Assembly: GCA_015039365.1 (NCBI GenBank)
Contig: WION01000273.1
Coordinates: forward strand, 1-64,000
Direction: 5' to 3'
Source: Amanita rubescens
Taxonomy: Eukaryota > Basidiomycota > Agaricomycetes > Agaricales > Amanitaceae
DNA length: 64,000 nt
The position numbers and the translations under genes were made by a program. The stretch's first letter is position 1. Each line of letters opens with the position of its first letter. Shown here in pieces: positions 35,097 to 47,883 of the stretch. The notes beneath the pieces were generated by a model. It made no database searches. It was given only the letters and a program-made list of their open reading frames with translations, and was not told the origin of the DNA.

Positions 35097-35853
35097 TCAG
35101 AAAGTGAAATGCAGCAAGCCAGAATGACATACTGCTGCTAGCCAATCGATCTTATTCACATCTGTCTCGATACGACTTATTGCGCCAGTGTCATGCAAGA
35201 TGTCTACAAAGGAGTCCTCAGAGCCAACTGTAACATATTGGCGGCCAGGAAGAAAAACGGCCTGGACTGGTTTCAGAAGGGGCCCGTACCCATCAACCTT
35301 AATGATTTTGTACGAAAGTGTTTCGGGGTTCAAAACATAGATCTGGACTTATCTTGCCTGCCACCGTTTCCTGAACTGAGAGCATACACTTTGGGGTTTC
35401 CTTCAAGTGCTAAAATTTCAGAAGTCTTGTTTGCTTCGGAGAGACACAGTCTTCCATCTTCTTGAACACAGGAAACCTTTTCCCTTTCCTTGGCGACGAC
35501 AACGCAAGTCGAGACATCGTAGATCCCAACTTGGAACGCAAAGTCGATTTTCAGGAGCCTCTCCTCGCTGCATCCATGACCAGTCGCAATGCCATCAGTA
35601 TTTTCTGGTCTTGAAAGCCCATGATAACCAGGCCGTCTGAATAATGAAAGACACAACCGAGGCGATTCTTGGAGGGATGAAATAGAACATGATAGCTGAC
35701 CTGCAACGATGAGGTTAAGACCAAGACACTCCAAAAGAGACTCGACTCCTTCCACAGCAGCAGATAACCGGGCTCCATCAGAGACAAAAGTCGGTTTGAA
35801 GAATCGTCCATGAACATCAAGTCTATGACGGGATTCATGTGCGGAGGCAGCAC
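35097..35853 (-). CDS. WD40-like protein, gene model incomplete
   Basis: Peptides on the minus strand resemble beta-propeller repeats: PGYLLLWKESSLFWSV, SYHVLFHPSKNRLGCVFHYS, FQVGIYDVSTCVVVAKE, SCVQEDGRLCLSE, AVFLPGRQYVTVGSEDSFVD. No family is recognised. The end is at GLLHFTF. Exon joins are unclear, and near 35327-35350 the frame shifts by one base between DKS and QIYVLNPETLSY without intron signals. Further 5' exons may lie up to about 36160. Could be a real but mis-sequenced gene or a decaying one. Confidence 0.45.
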
Positions 35854-36476
35854 ATCCTAGTCTTCCGCACTCGAATCAAACGGTCCCGCTTCAAGGCCAA
35901 AGCTCGAGAATCGGCAGAAATTTGCATGAGGGAGGGGTGCGTATGCGGCGCGATGGGAGTGTTTAGCATTGCTTTGATCCGTAATCAGCACAGCGGTGCA
36001 GGATGCATAAACCGTGCTCGGACTTTCTTTTGAAAATGACAGGCGAGTGGAGAGTCAGTAGCTTAGCTTACTCGTAGCTCCTGCCGTGCAGAATACCCGC
36101 GCACTCAGGGAATCTAATGGATAGACGGACCTCTGCTTCACACAGGCAATACACTTTTTCCCACACATGATGATCTCGCATACCTCGTTGTCTAATTATC
36201 AATTCACGAATCTGCAGAATGCCCAGGCAAAATGACATTTGGGTAGAAGGCTGAGAGGAAGAGCGCGATGAAACCAGTAGAAAGCCGCGACTAAATTAAG
36301 GCATCACATGAGACGAAGAATGTTGCGGCAATTGCCGTGGTACTGCATAGTTGTTCAAGCCCCCGATCCAGTGAAGCGTTCCAGCAGCCGCCTAGGGATC
36401 GTCAAGCAAAAGGTATGGTCGTTTGCAATCACTGGAATATTAAGTGCTCAAATGGATTCTCGTTGATAGCAACAAA
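35854..36476. other. Region between WD40-like gene and RPL15
   Basis: Probably holds 5' exons of the WD40-like gene on the minus strand and the RPL15 promoter and leader intron on the plus strand. No domain could be read. Confidence 0.35.
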
Positions 36477-37279
36477 ATGGGCGCGTTCAAGTACGTCGGT
36501 GAATTATACAAAAAGAAGCAATCAGATGTCCTCCGATTCCTTCTCCGTGTTCGGTGTGTTTTATTTAATGTGCCATTGGGCGTACCGTTCAGACAAATTC
36601 AATAGATGCTGGGAATATCGTCAACTCAATGTAATACACCGCGCATCTCGCCCGTCTCGCCCCGACAAGGCTCGTCGTCTTGGCTATAAAGCTAAGCAAG
36701 GATATGTCATCTACCGTGTTCGCGTCCGCCGTGGTAATCGCAAGAAGCATGTTCCCAAGGGTATGTTGTCAGATTTTACATGTGAATCTTGCCAATGCCA
36801 TGGTTGATAGGTGCTACCTACGGTAAACCCGTCCGCCAGGGTGTCAATCACCTCAAACCGCAGCGTAGTCATAGGAGTGTTGCCGAGGAGAGAGTGGGAA
36901 AGAGATGCGGAAACTTGAGAGTCCTCAACTCGTATTGGATAAACCAGGATGGAGTATACAAGTACTACGAAGTCATCTTGGTGGATCCCAGCCACAAAGC
37001 TGTAAGTCAGTATCCTTCCTTCCGGGACACTTAACAAATTGTCGTAGATCCGCCGTGATCCCAGAATCAACTGGATTGTCAACCCGGTGCACAAGAGAAG
37101 GGAATCCCGTGGTCTTACCAGCGTTGGCAAACAGGTTCGTTATTTTATGACAAACGAGGCAATTTCACATAGTTTATCATCAGAACCGCGGTTTGGGCAA
37201 AGGTCACCGCCACAACCACACACCACAACGAGCAACCTGGAAGAAGCACAACACACTCAGCCTCCGGCGCTATCGTTAA
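36477..37279 (+). CDS. RPL15: 60S ribosomal protein eL15
   Basis: Large-subunit ribosomal protein. The start at 36477-36479 gives [20 protein letters not shown] and FLLRVR. Then exons give [100 protein letters not shown], and the end [16 protein letters not shown]. About 200 residues, the usual length. The last exons include [20 protein letters not shown] and the His-rich [11 protein letters not shown]. Five introns of about 50-60 bases. Frame intact. Confidence 0.96.
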
Positions 37280-37607
37280 TCATCACCTTTTTATGTGTTT
37301 TTGCTTTTGCTATGTACAATCTGAGCAATCGATACTCAATGGCAAAAGTTGGCTAACATGGCTTGCTGCGGGTACTGAGTGCTGCGATCATTCGTAGAGG
37401 CTATGTAAAAACACGAGGCTTTGGGACTGCGGATGCATTTCCCAGGCAGGCCAGCGCCTTCCCGATCGGATCATAACGTGCATTATGCATTACGCGTGGG
37501 CAACATGTGTTGTTGCCATTCTGGTCGACAGAATCAACTTATGTCCTAATTTACCCAACACGATCTTATAAATTGCACACTACTCCTGAACCTATCATTC
37601 TTTTACG
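37280..37607 (+). promoter_or_regulatory. Promoter region of the GH16 gene
   Basis: A TATAAA at 37567-37572 lies about 36 bases upstream of the GH16 start codon, a good core-promoter position. The rest of the gap holds the RPL15 3' end and no gene. Confidence 0.6.
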
Positions 37608-39431
37608 ATGCGTCATGCGAACCTTCCTGCGTATCTTCTTATCGTCATCTGTATCAGTCACAACCTCGATGCCGTGTATGCAGCAAGGTCTAGTAGGTTA
37701 AAGTTGGCCGACCGAACCGAACGAACGAAAAGAACTCAACCTGTATTATCCTCTCCGGTGAATCATGCAAAGCGACAGATAAACACCAATCCCAACGGTT
37801 CTACATTTCTTTGGCTGCTGGAAGACGAGTATTCAGGCCAGACATTCTTCGAGTGCGTCGATCGTTTATTGGTTGCCTGACTAAATATGGACATGTTCTA
37901 CCAGTGGGTTCCACTTTTACACTGGACCAGATCCAACTGAGTACGTCGTTTCCTTGGTTTTTGGATTCAATCAAATGATTTTTTATCACCTTCTCAGCGG
38001 TACAGTGAAGTATGGTATTCATGCAACAATGCGTTCTTGTTCTAAAAGCTTGTGAATACCAGTTATGTCAATGATAGCGTGGCATTTTCATCGGGACTTG
38101 CTTATGTCGCTGACAATGGCACTGTCATCATGAAAGGAGATGATACTACGAATCTTAGTTATGGCGAATATAGAAATAGGTGTGCACTCTTTAGATTAAA
38201 TTTTAACACTTGAATAATGCCAGTTTCCAGTGTACGAATCTCAAGTCTAGCTACATATACCACGGGACTCTTCGTCCTCGACCTGAATAGAGCACCATGG
38301 GGTTGTGGTATGCAATATGGATGATCGAGACGCCCTGTTTGACTGACCAATTTCAAAGGTGTTTGGCCTGCGTTTTGGACATTAGGTGCCGGAGTTTGGC
38401 CTGACGTGCGTCTAAATCAGCTAAGCATATACAGATACCTGATTGGCTGTTCAGACAGGGGAAATCGATATAATAGAAGGGGTTCACGACAACGAGCATA
38501 ACCAAGTAACATGGCACACCACGACCGGTAAGTGTATGTTATAATCGATATGATAAAGCTTCTGAATCGTCACAGGCTGTAATTTAACAACTCCATGGGA
38601 TTATTACACGGGAACCATAGTTGTATGTTTCTTTTTATAATTCATAGGACCTTATTTTCTAATGTTGGCGATCGGCCAGTCAACGAACGGAGTAAATGAT
38701 ACAGATTGCAATGGTCTTATCAACAATAATGCTGGTTGTGCTGTTGTTGAATGGAGTAGAGCCTCTTACGGCCCATATTTTGACGCCCAAGGAGGAGGAG
38801 TTTTCGCCATGAAATGGGATGAGAATGGAATAGCCGTTTGTAAGGGCCTAGCCGGGGGTTCATCATAATCTTTCACAAAATGATTTCTTCAGGGTCCTTT
38901 TACCGTGCTGCAGTGCCGCAGGACATCGTGCAAGGCATCCCGGACCCCAGCAATTGGGGTCAGCCCGTTGCGGAGCTCTGGCCCCAAGGTTGCAACCCCT
39001 TGACATATTTTGCCAACCATTCTATTATTTTTGGTAAGCATATCCGTCCCCTAATTATTGTGCTCAGCTCATTTTACTCTGGAGACATAACCTTCTGCGG
39101 TATGTAGTACATCTTCCTGTGCGTGTATGAATCTCATTTACTTATATTTTAGGGGATTGGGCGGGAAATTCGTATGCGACGTCAGGCTGCCCTGGGACAT
39201 GCGCGGAACAGTTGATGGATCCGAATAACTTCGCGGTAAGCATTCTCCACCATCGCTGTCCATCCTTCTGTAATGACTTCGTAGAATGCATCATGGAGTA
39301 TCAATTCCCTCAAAGTTTATAAGAAACAACCCTTTACTCCCCCCAAGTCGGGTTCCAAAGCACCTAGAACAAGTCTAACGTGGTTTGCAAGTGCTTTATT
39401 TATGATAGTTCTAAGTCTTTTTATACTTTAG
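37608..39431 (+). CDS. Secreted GH16 beta-glucanase, probably membrane- or wall-anchored
   Basis: Glycoside hydrolase family 16, laminarinase type; acts on beta-1,3/1,4-glucans of the cell wall. Signal peptide MRHANLPAYLLIVICISHNL. A basic linker is followed by the catalytic domain. Exons give DEYSGQTFF, VAFSSGLAYVADNGTVIMKG, the phrase LDLNRAPWGCGVWPAFWTLG, the catalytic motif GEIDIIEGVHDNEHNQVTWH with both acidic residues, QGGGVFAMKWDENGIAVW, NWGQPVAELWPQG and GDWAGNSYATSGCPGTC. The end is SLTWFASALFMIVLSLFIL, a hydrophobic C terminus like a GPI signal. About ten small introns. Frame intact where followed. Confidence 0.92.
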
Positions 39432-39478
39432 AGTACATGCCATCTTAGGTACATGACCCAACGACAAAATGACGACAT

Positions 39479-40078
39479 CTATAATTTTATCTTCCACACC
39501 CCATCGATTGATTTACCATCTACTGCAGGAGGTTGTGCAAAGGTAGCACGAAGGGGGGCTACGCTGACCCACCCATGATAAACCGCCCGGGCGTCTGAAC
39601 CTGCAGGTAAGTCGGAAGCAACAGGAATGGTCGTCGACCTGTCAGGCGAAAACCTAAACAATAGATCCCGGGAATCGTCATCGTTTAGCTCATCCGGTCT
39701 AGCTCGGGTCTCATCCATAGCTCTAGAGTCTGAAATATCCATGAACAAACTTCCGTATGAATTTCTCCACATGGATGTCCAGCATATCTTTGGGTCGCTG
39801 TCCGAGAGCAACTCTTCCACCATAGGTACGTTAATGCTATAAAGGTCAACCTCACCATCACGGAGACCTTCGTCCTTTCCCCAATTGTGCCACAAGTACC
39901 GGATAACATTGCAGCTGAGAACATGGCTTGGTTCAAAGAGCTCTGTCGGCTTCTCGGATGTAACCGTTCCGTAAGATAGGGCAATGGCTCGGGTCTTGGA
40001 TAGAGATGAAGATAAGGCAGCACCAATGGTGCCTGACGAGAGTGCATATGCTGCTAAAAATGAAATCAGGAACCGCAA
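39479..40078 (-). CDS. Small secreted protein, uncharacterised
   Basis: Single-exon frame: hydrophobic N terminus (RFLISFLAAYALSSGTIGAA) that looks like a signal peptide, then about 165 residues with CNVIRYLWHNWGKDEGL, WTSMWRNSYGSLFMDISDS and an acidic LNDDDSRDLL. Not recognised. No in-frame ATG is visible at the frame's 5' end (the sequence upstream reads ATGCAGTGACTTGCGG, an ATG in another frame followed by a stop), so a first exon or an indel is needed; the start is unresolved. Tail to tail with GH16, 47 bases away. Confidence 0.5.
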   Translation of the reverse strand: MRFLISFLAAYALSSGTIGAALSSSLSKTRAIALSYGTVTSEKPTELFEPSHVLSCNVIRYLWHNWGKDEGLRDGEVDLYSINVPMVEELLSDSDPKICWTSMWRNSYGSLFMDISDSRAMDETRARPDELNDDDSRDLLFRFSPDRSTTIPVASDLPAGSDARAVYHGWVSVAPLRATFAQPPAVDGKSIDGVWKIKL

Positions 40079-40911
40079 GTCACTGCATAGTCAGAAACTT
40101 ACATGAAATATTCCAACCGACGTTGGGACCTGAAATCTTCGGATACGTCAGAACTCATCGGATAGACGAAATGCATATCAGGCACATACAACTAGATCGA
40201 TCTGCCCTGGATACAGGTTATGGAGTGCGACATTCGAGCATGTTGCGGGAGTCTAGTGTACCAATCAGTGTGAAGAGATGGAGTACTCATTGTTATCTTA
40301 CTCCGTCGAGAAGAATCCACTCTGCCTAAATTAATGAACAAAAAAGGACTAGCGCAAATGTGACAAAAGTCTCACAATTTCACCAGCTTTTAGGGGGCGG
40401 GATTGGACCGAGACTTCACCTTGACCATTGTCCTTTGGGTAATAATACCATCCCCTTATTGTTTGTTTAATATGGTATGCTTTAGCTGGAAGGAGTTGGT
40501 GTGAAGTTACATAAAAGGATGATGGCAGATCACGAACCAATCCAAGACTTTTGGGCGTTGGGAAGGACAACTTTGACATCCCAACCTTGACCAATGGTTT
40601 GGATTGGGGATATTAACAAAGCACGCTCGGACGCACCAAGGTTCCGGGTTAGGTGTTGGTATAAGCCAAGGACGTACGGTGATTCATGGATATCCGGCGG
40701 GCCGTCATCGTTCTGGGAGTGAATTGAAATGGAATCAGCTGGCTGTTTGTGGTGTAGCCGGGCTACGCACAGTTAGAAGAACACGGACTGCCATAACTTA
40801 GTGATATAATATGTGCTTGAAGTAGGCACAGAGCCTGCAGGCACATCAGTCACGTTAGCCGAGTTTATATAGTTTTTCGTCGCTGTCCTTCCCGCTGTTC
40901 CTTTACCTGGG
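40079..40911. other. Gap before the RasGEF gene
   Basis: No supported gene. A minus-strand frame at 40349-40594 (IRGWYYYPKDNGQGEVSVQS) is open for about 80 codons without family signal. Upstream exons of the secreted-protein gene may lie near 40080-40340. The right end should hold the RasGEF promoter. Confidence 0.35.
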
Positions 40912-43900
40912 ATGGCCTCCGGTCATCCCTTACTGACTCTTCCGGCACTCCCGCCTCTGGATCTCGCTCTAAATTGTAGTGTAACGACGGTGGAGGTCGA
41001 GCCGCGCGATGATTCCAACGGCGACGCCTTGATCGAGTCCTATTCCACAGCACAGGACAAGACAGATGTGCAGTCACGTATACCCCCTGCTCCAAGCCTT
41101 CGCAAGTCCGTCTCCGTGGATTCCTTCGCCCAGTACAATCAGAAATCTCCCGTGCTATCAGGACCCCGCCCGAATCGAGGTCACACAGGCTCAGCGATTG
41201 AACCGCCTCGCAATATTGTGTATGGCGTCTCATCAAGTTTGCAGAAGGAACGAGAAGAGCAGATCCAAGCTACTCGCAATCAAGGAGCAAATGTCAATTC
41301 TACCAAGGATGGTATGGATCCTGCACTCCACGATTCCGACGTCGAACGGTCGGATACATTAGGTAGTCCAGTTGAGCGCTACCGTCATACTTCACCCAAG
41401 CCTCAAGATCACGCGAAGCCAGTCCTGCGAGGGGGCGAATTGCCCCTTCCTTCTCGCACTCCAACCCTGAGCACAACATCTAGTCTGAGCAGTGTACTCA
41501 GCGACATTACAACGAACTCAAGCACACTGGAAGATACAGCTCGGTCATTGTCTTCAACTTCACTACAGCTTCCTAGGCGAGGGACTTTACCTGCAGTCAC
41601 TGCTCCAGGACGCGCCCGCAGTGGTAGTTTAGGTGTTTACAGTCCACGATCAGTGAAGCGGCCCACAACGAGTAGTTATATCGTGAGCAGTCGGCATTTG
41701 TATCTTCTGCTTTGCTGACCTATTTTCGCAGTACGATTTGCGGAATGTTGATCCAACTGTGACTCTTGTTGTCGTGGGCACTTCGGGATGCGGGAAATCG
41801 ACAGTGATTCGAAAAGGTCTCAAAAAGTTTGCCCTTTCCGAGCCCATCGCATGTCGATCCATATCGGGAATACCGGGATTAACATCGGTTACAAATTGTA
41901 AGCATATTTCCGCTCAAGTTCGTGATTGCTTGGAAGTAATAGTCGAACAGATATACGGCGTACCGGTCGTGTCGGACAATTAGAAAACATCATTGATTGT
42001 CCACTGAAAGTTATTGAAGCCAATGTTATGTCACCAACTATCCAAGAGTCTCAAACGACAAGGAGTAGCCCGATACTTGACCCCATTTCCAGAGTGGATG
42101 GTGTTGTTGTATGCTACGATGCATCAAGTCCTCCTTCTTTTTCACCGGTTGAAAATATACTTTGTATGCCTTCTCTGTTTATCGTGGTGACGAGCACTGA
42201 AAAACTCGTAGCCGATTATGGCTCCATGCGAACTCCAATGTTAGTGCTGGCGTGCAAATCTGACTTGACTCATGAGGTGGATTCTGCAAGGGCGCACAGT
42301 CTGTGCAAACAGTATGATGTTGGTTTGATAGAAGTGAATCAGGACATTGGAAAGGACCGGATCGGACTTGTATTTGAGTTTTTGATGCAAGCAGTTTGGC
42401 GTGATCGTCGTACGTGCTCATTCACTTCGGGGACATTTGGTTTAACGGCAAATTTTAGGCGACAGGAGACAAGGCTCTGATGTTAGGTATCGGAACCCCG
42501 CTTCACCTCGACTATTGAAACACTCTTCTCTATGGCATACGTCCCAATTAACTGTGCCTGCTGCATCGTCACCGCAGATAACCGTGAATACAGCATCGGT
42601 GGATCAGTCTTCGGGGGTTACCAGCAGTTTGAATCCGCAAGCCTCGCCTTCTACCTACTCACCAACAGTTTCTATCTCTTTGAACGACCCTAAAATTTCC
42701 GGAGACCCCCGTGTTGTTAATTGGAAACGGGGTCATGGTCTCCCGCCGCTGAGACCACAGGTTGTGCGAAGTGATAATATGGAGGAACACATCCCTTCTG
42801 CGATCAAAGAAAACACGAATCCTAACGTTCACGATACATCTGCGGATAAAATCGACGTAAAAGACCTGTGAGTACAACATATGTGGTATATATACAATCT
42901 AACATCATACAAGTAAACCCACGTTGTACATGACAATTGACGAATTATTAGACAAATTATTGTTCTTGGCGGTTAGCGCAGACGGTACGTCTTAGCATCA
43001 TGATTTCTTTCAGCTCATTTGACGGTGCATAGATCCGGCATTTATCACACATTTTTTGTTGACATATAGGCGCTTCGCAACGCCTCGCAGTGTTCTTCTT
43101 GCTATGCAAAAGCGACTGCGGCAGCTCGATAGCCCCTCAGGGGATCCAATGTTTGCATGTTTTGCTCAGATGAGGTAATATCGAATCTGTCTTGACGGTG
43201 CCATATTGATGATTTGTAGAATATGCGCTCTACTCGAGGCATGGATCAAAGATTATCCTCATGATTTTGCAGTACGCGGAACCGCAGGCGCGTTATCTGC
43301 CTTGATCAAGTCGATTTTGTCAAAAACATATCTATTACATTACGGTTCTGAACTTCTTCCTTTCCTTGAGACATTACCATCCCTCAAGGATGAAGATGCT
43401 GCTTGGGCTCTGAAATTAGACAATATTGGAGGTGACAGCGACACTGAAAGTCTTCTCGACGATGACGAGGTTATCAAGCCGGTAGAAACAGAGACCAGCA
43501 CAAGTAGTGGGCGTACTTCACCTTTGCAAAAGGCTCAACCAGGTCCACTTCGCGAGCGGAAAGCGAGCCTCCCTCTCGCAAAGGCGCTTAAACAGGTCGC
43601 AGGTTCTGTTGTAAACAGCCACAGTTCTGAGCCCGCTGAGGCATCCACAAAGCACGTGCTGAAGGAGCTTGTGAAAGTGGCACATGAAGTCATGCTATTA
43701 GACGCCGATGCAATAGCTCAGGAAATAACAAGGTTACAGACAAAATTATTCCTAAATATCCAAGTCAGTTCACTTGGTAATTTTCGTCTATGGACGGACC
43801 AGTAATTGTTGATTTCAGCCAAGGCACTGGCTCCATCTGACTTTTGTTGGCAAAAATGAAGCTAGCGAATCGATTACTGCACTCAACTCTTTTTCAAATC

Positions 43901-44661
43901 ATGTTGCAGAATGGTAGCATCGCTTAATTGTCTGTTTGCTGATGAAGCTAATACCTTCCTATAGGGTTCTCTCCCTTATCCTGTGTCACGATAAACCGCG
44001 AAATCGTGCCAGACAGATTGAGAAATTTGTAGATGTAGCCGCGAAGTTGCGGCATCTGAACAATTACTCAGCGCTGCGTGCCTTCATCGCGGGTATTCAT
44101 AGCTCTACTTATCCTGGAGATGAGACTATGGAAACGTTTAGAGCCAAAAGCCCTGACCATTACAAAATTCTTCAATCCTGGGAACTTCTGTTTCGACCCT
44201 TGCGTTCTCATCGTGCGTATCGCATGGCGTTGAGGAACTCCAAGGGTGGATGTGTTCCCGCATTGTTAGCTCTCCAATTGATCTGCTGTGACTTTTCTAA
44301 CTAATGAAACAGAGAGGTCCATATTCAAGACCTTATCAGGGCACATGAAGGAAATCCAGACACACATGTTCACGATGCTACCAAGATTCATTGGGGAAAA
44401 TTCAACTTGTTTGGAAAATTCATTATAAGCACGACACAGTGCCAAATCCAATGCCGTAGTGCCGTAGATTATCATTTCGTTGACCGGAGTGACACGATTG
44501 AACGTCTGTTCAGGTTGCCTTTTATGAGTGAAGAGGTGCGTGGTCAAATTTCGGTTGTTGAAGAGAGTGTTGATAGCGCAGTAGCTGAAGAGGATGCGAC
44601 TTCCACCAGAATACGCGGATTCTGGAGCAGCTACCCTACCAAGTATACTTTCGAGACCTAG
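40912..44661 (+). CDS. RasGEF protein with N-terminal GTPase-like P-loop domain
   Basis: Cdc25-type guanine nucleotide exchange factor for Ras-like GTPases. Residues 1 to about 255 are Ser/Thr/Pro-rich and disordered. A small-GTPase-like segment starts NVDPTVTLVVVGTSGCGKST (Walker A near residue 270), then DGVVVCYDASSPPSF, a degenerate G4-like LVLACKSDL and LIEVNQD in place of the usual ETSAK; no DTAGQ motif is evident. A Ser-rich linker leads to RasGEF_N (LFLAVSADDPAFITHFLLTY, then RRFATPRSVLLAMQKRLRQL) and the catalytic RasGEF domain (RQIEKFVDVAAKLRHLNNYS with ALRAFIAGIH, VDYHFVDRSD, ERLFRLPFMSEEV). The stop at 44661 may be premature: another frame shows a Pro/Ser/His-rich tail to 44944. 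Confidence 0.88.
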
Positions 44662-44944
44662 TCCCTCTCATCATACTCCACCCTCAACAACACCTCCACG
44701 ACCTTCCCAGCATCAGCAGCATCAAGCTCCGTCGCACCCAGCATATCCCCAGTCAACAATTTCCCATCCCCCTCCCCCCGAAACCATCGCACCTCAAGTC
44801 ACTCCACAGCAGACCCCAAATTTATCCACAATACAACAGATGGCCCCACGAGGCTCGCTCATGAAAACAAAACTTGTCGAAACGTTTCCTCCACAGCCTC
44901 ACGATAAAGATCTTCTTGCAGTGCATAAACTGCTTTACTGGTGA

Positions 44945-45334
44945 CCCATGCACCAGTAATTGGAAATACTGTCCTATTATGCATAGCGACCACGAATTTG
45001 ACGATTGAGATACCCACGATTTGGACAGTTATCTTATAGGATTTGTTACCCATTTGTACAACAGCTGCTTTTCGAGTTGACGTATACCGCTGTCCACTTC
45101 ATGTTGAGTCTCGGGGTTCGTTGCAAGTCAGTATAGTAGACGCAAGCTGATATCGCTTGACTGTAGATTTCTTACACTGCAGCTCTAGACAATTCATACA
45201 TGTATACAGCATTTCCTGGCGACTGCAATTTGAACATCTTATGCTTGTCACGTGTGACAGTCACGACAAAAACCCCTTCGAAGTTTTGACGGCAAGCCAC
45301 ATAAACTTTGTGAAGTAACAGTGTTCAGCTCGAA
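44945..45334 (+). promoter_or_regulatory. Upstream region of DRS1
   Basis: No gene seen. A CACGTG-containing element (GTCACGTGTGACAGTCACG) lies near 45247-45266, about 70-90 bases upstream of the DRS1 start codon. Confidence 0.45.
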
Positions 45335-47883
45335 ATGGCGGATTATATTATGACAATAGACTCGGATGGAGAGGATCAGCCTCAGGAACATATTCGAGAA
45401 AAAGATGATGCCAAATTCGATTCAGAATTTGTCTTCGACGTTACTGGCGATCCATATGTTGATGTTATAGATCAACAGAATACCCTACACAGCGTGGTTC
45501 AAGGGGGTTTGAAACCGGTTTGTATCGAGTTCTGTACGGAGGATTTAAATGCTCATTTACCACTTTCAGGGCCAAATTTCAGTCGATGATATTATAGCAC
45601 GACGGAAAATATCTATGAAGCGGAAACGACAGGAGAATTCTAGTGACAGCATGGAAGAATCAGATGAAGACATAACGGAGGATGGAAATTCGATATCTGG
45701 AGGTTCTGGGCATGATACATCAGACGAGAGCGATCTGGAAAGTAACGCTGACCAGAATGACAGTTCTGGGGAAGAAGACATTCATTTCGATTCTTCAGAC
45801 GAATCAGAGCTGGAAACACAAGAAGACAAAGACCGTAAGGCTGCGTACTTCGATTCTGATAGCATACCCAAGGAGGTTCACGACTCGTTCCTGAAGATGA
45901 ATCTGTCGCGCCCAATTATGAAGGCTCTGACGAACTTAGGTTTTAATAAGCCTACTCCAATTCAAGCCTCGGCAATACCTGTCGCTCTTCTGGGCAAAGA
46001 CATAGTGGGAAATGCGGTAACGGGCTCAGGGAAGACAGCAGCGTTTCTGATTCCAATGCTAGAACGGCTGATGTATAGAGAGAAAGGGAAAAATGCAGCC
46101 GCTACGAGGTGTCTTATCCTGGTCCCAACCAGAGAGCTGGGCGTCCAGTGTTTCGATGTTGGGAAGAAGCTAGCAATCCATACAGACATACAATTCTGCC
46201 TGGCTGTCGGTGAGTTGTATCCTATTCCTGTCTGTTCATGCGTAATCATTTTCCAGGTGGATTATCTCTGAAATCTCAGGAAGCAGCCTTGCGGAATCGG
46301 CCTGATGTCGTAATTGCAACTCCGGGCCGCCTTATAGACCATCTGCGGAATTCTCCGTCGTTTAATCTTGAAGCACTAGATATTCTTGTGTTAGATGAAG
46401 CGGATCGGATGCTCTCTGATGGATTCGCCGATGAACTTGGCGAGATAATAAAGTCATGCCCCATGTCAAGGCAGACCATGTTGTTTTCTGCGACGATGAC
46501 AGACTCCGTGGATGAATTGGTGAGAATGTCCCTCAACAAACCCGTTCGGCTGTTCGTGGACCCCAAACGGAGCACTGCCCGAGGTCTCGTACAAGAGTTC
46601 GTCCGAGTACGCGCTGCCAAGGAAGCCGAACGTTCAGCATTGGTCGCTGCGTTGTGCAAGCAAAACTTCAAACATGGAGTTATCATCTTCCTTCGTAGCA
46701 AGAAACTTGCACATCAAATGCGCATAGTGTTTGGCTTGCTTGGCATGAAGTGCGAAGAATTGCATGGTGATCTGACGCAGGAACAAGTCAGTATTGATTG
46801 TCGTGTATTTATACCACTCACATTGTCCATTCGACAGCGTCTCGGAGCCTTAAAACAGTTTCGCGATGGGTCAGTTGATTTTCTAATGGCGACTGACTTG
46901 GCATCACGCGGTTTAGATATCAAGGGCGTCGAAACGATCATTAATTACGATATGCCTGGAGAACTTGCACACTATCTCCACAGAGTAGGGAGGACAGCGC
47001 GTGCCGGTAACAAAGGACGGTGTGTGCAATCTTATACCTGCTACATGCAGAATTTGAGCATTGTGATTGTCAAGATCTGTGACACTCGTTGGCGAAGGCG
47101 ATCGAAAAATGCTCAAGGCAGCCATCAAACATGCGAATGGCCAGGATCAGATCAGACACCGAGTCATTGCTCCAGATATTGTGCAAAAGTGGACCAAGAC
47201 ACTTGAGGAACTGAAAAACGACGTAAAGGAAATCTTGCGGGAAGAAAAAGAGGAGAAGGAGGTGAGCCATGAGGACATTAGATTATATATTGAAGTCTAA
47301 CAACCTTATCACACAGCTTAGGCGAGCCGAAATGGAACTGAAAAAGGGTCAGAACATGATGGAGCATGAAGCAGAGATATTCTCGCGGCCCGCTAGGACA
47401 TGGTTTCAAACCGCGACAAAAAAACAAGAATCAGAATGTAAGTGATTATTTTTTTTGGTCGCGTATCCTAATCTCGCATGCATAGCTTTGAGCAAACAAC
47501 AATACCAAGCTTCTTCTAGCATTGAGACGAAGTTAAGTAAGTCGCAGAAAAGCACAGATGTTAATAAGGTAAATTTCAGCGAGATATAACCATTTTAGAT
47601 GGCTGATGAGTTCAAGCCCAAGAGAGACCGGTTGTCGGGACTCTCAAGAAGGGAGAAACGGCGAAAGTTGGCTATGGAAGAGGAAAAAGAGACCGGAGAC
47701 AGGCGCGCATTAGACGCAGCAATTCGGCTCGCCAAGCGAGCCAATCGACCAGCGAAGATCGGAGCCTCCGAGAAACATGCGGACAAGCGCAGTGGTAAAA
47801 AAAATAAGGCATCAGAGCGAAGGACAAGTAGTCGAAAAAAAAGCGCATTTGATAGTGAGATTGGTAGGAGGAAGGGCAGGTAG
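45335..47883 (+). CDS. DRS1: ATP-dependent DEAD-box RNA helicase Drs1/DDX27
   Basis: Nucleolar helicase for 60S subunit assembly. The acidic N terminus ([17 protein letters not shown]) precedes the helicase core. Motifs in order: Q motif [30 protein letters not shown], Ia LVPTRELG, Ib [91 protein letters not shown] Lys-rich tail follows, with [18 protein letters not shown] and [15 protein letters not shown] typical of Drs1/DDX27. About eight small introns. Frame intact. Confidence 0.95.

Noticed and set aside
40349..40594. 81-codon frame with IRGWYYYPKDNGQG
   Set aside because: Isolated, no family signal and no exon partners; left as part of an intergenic entry.
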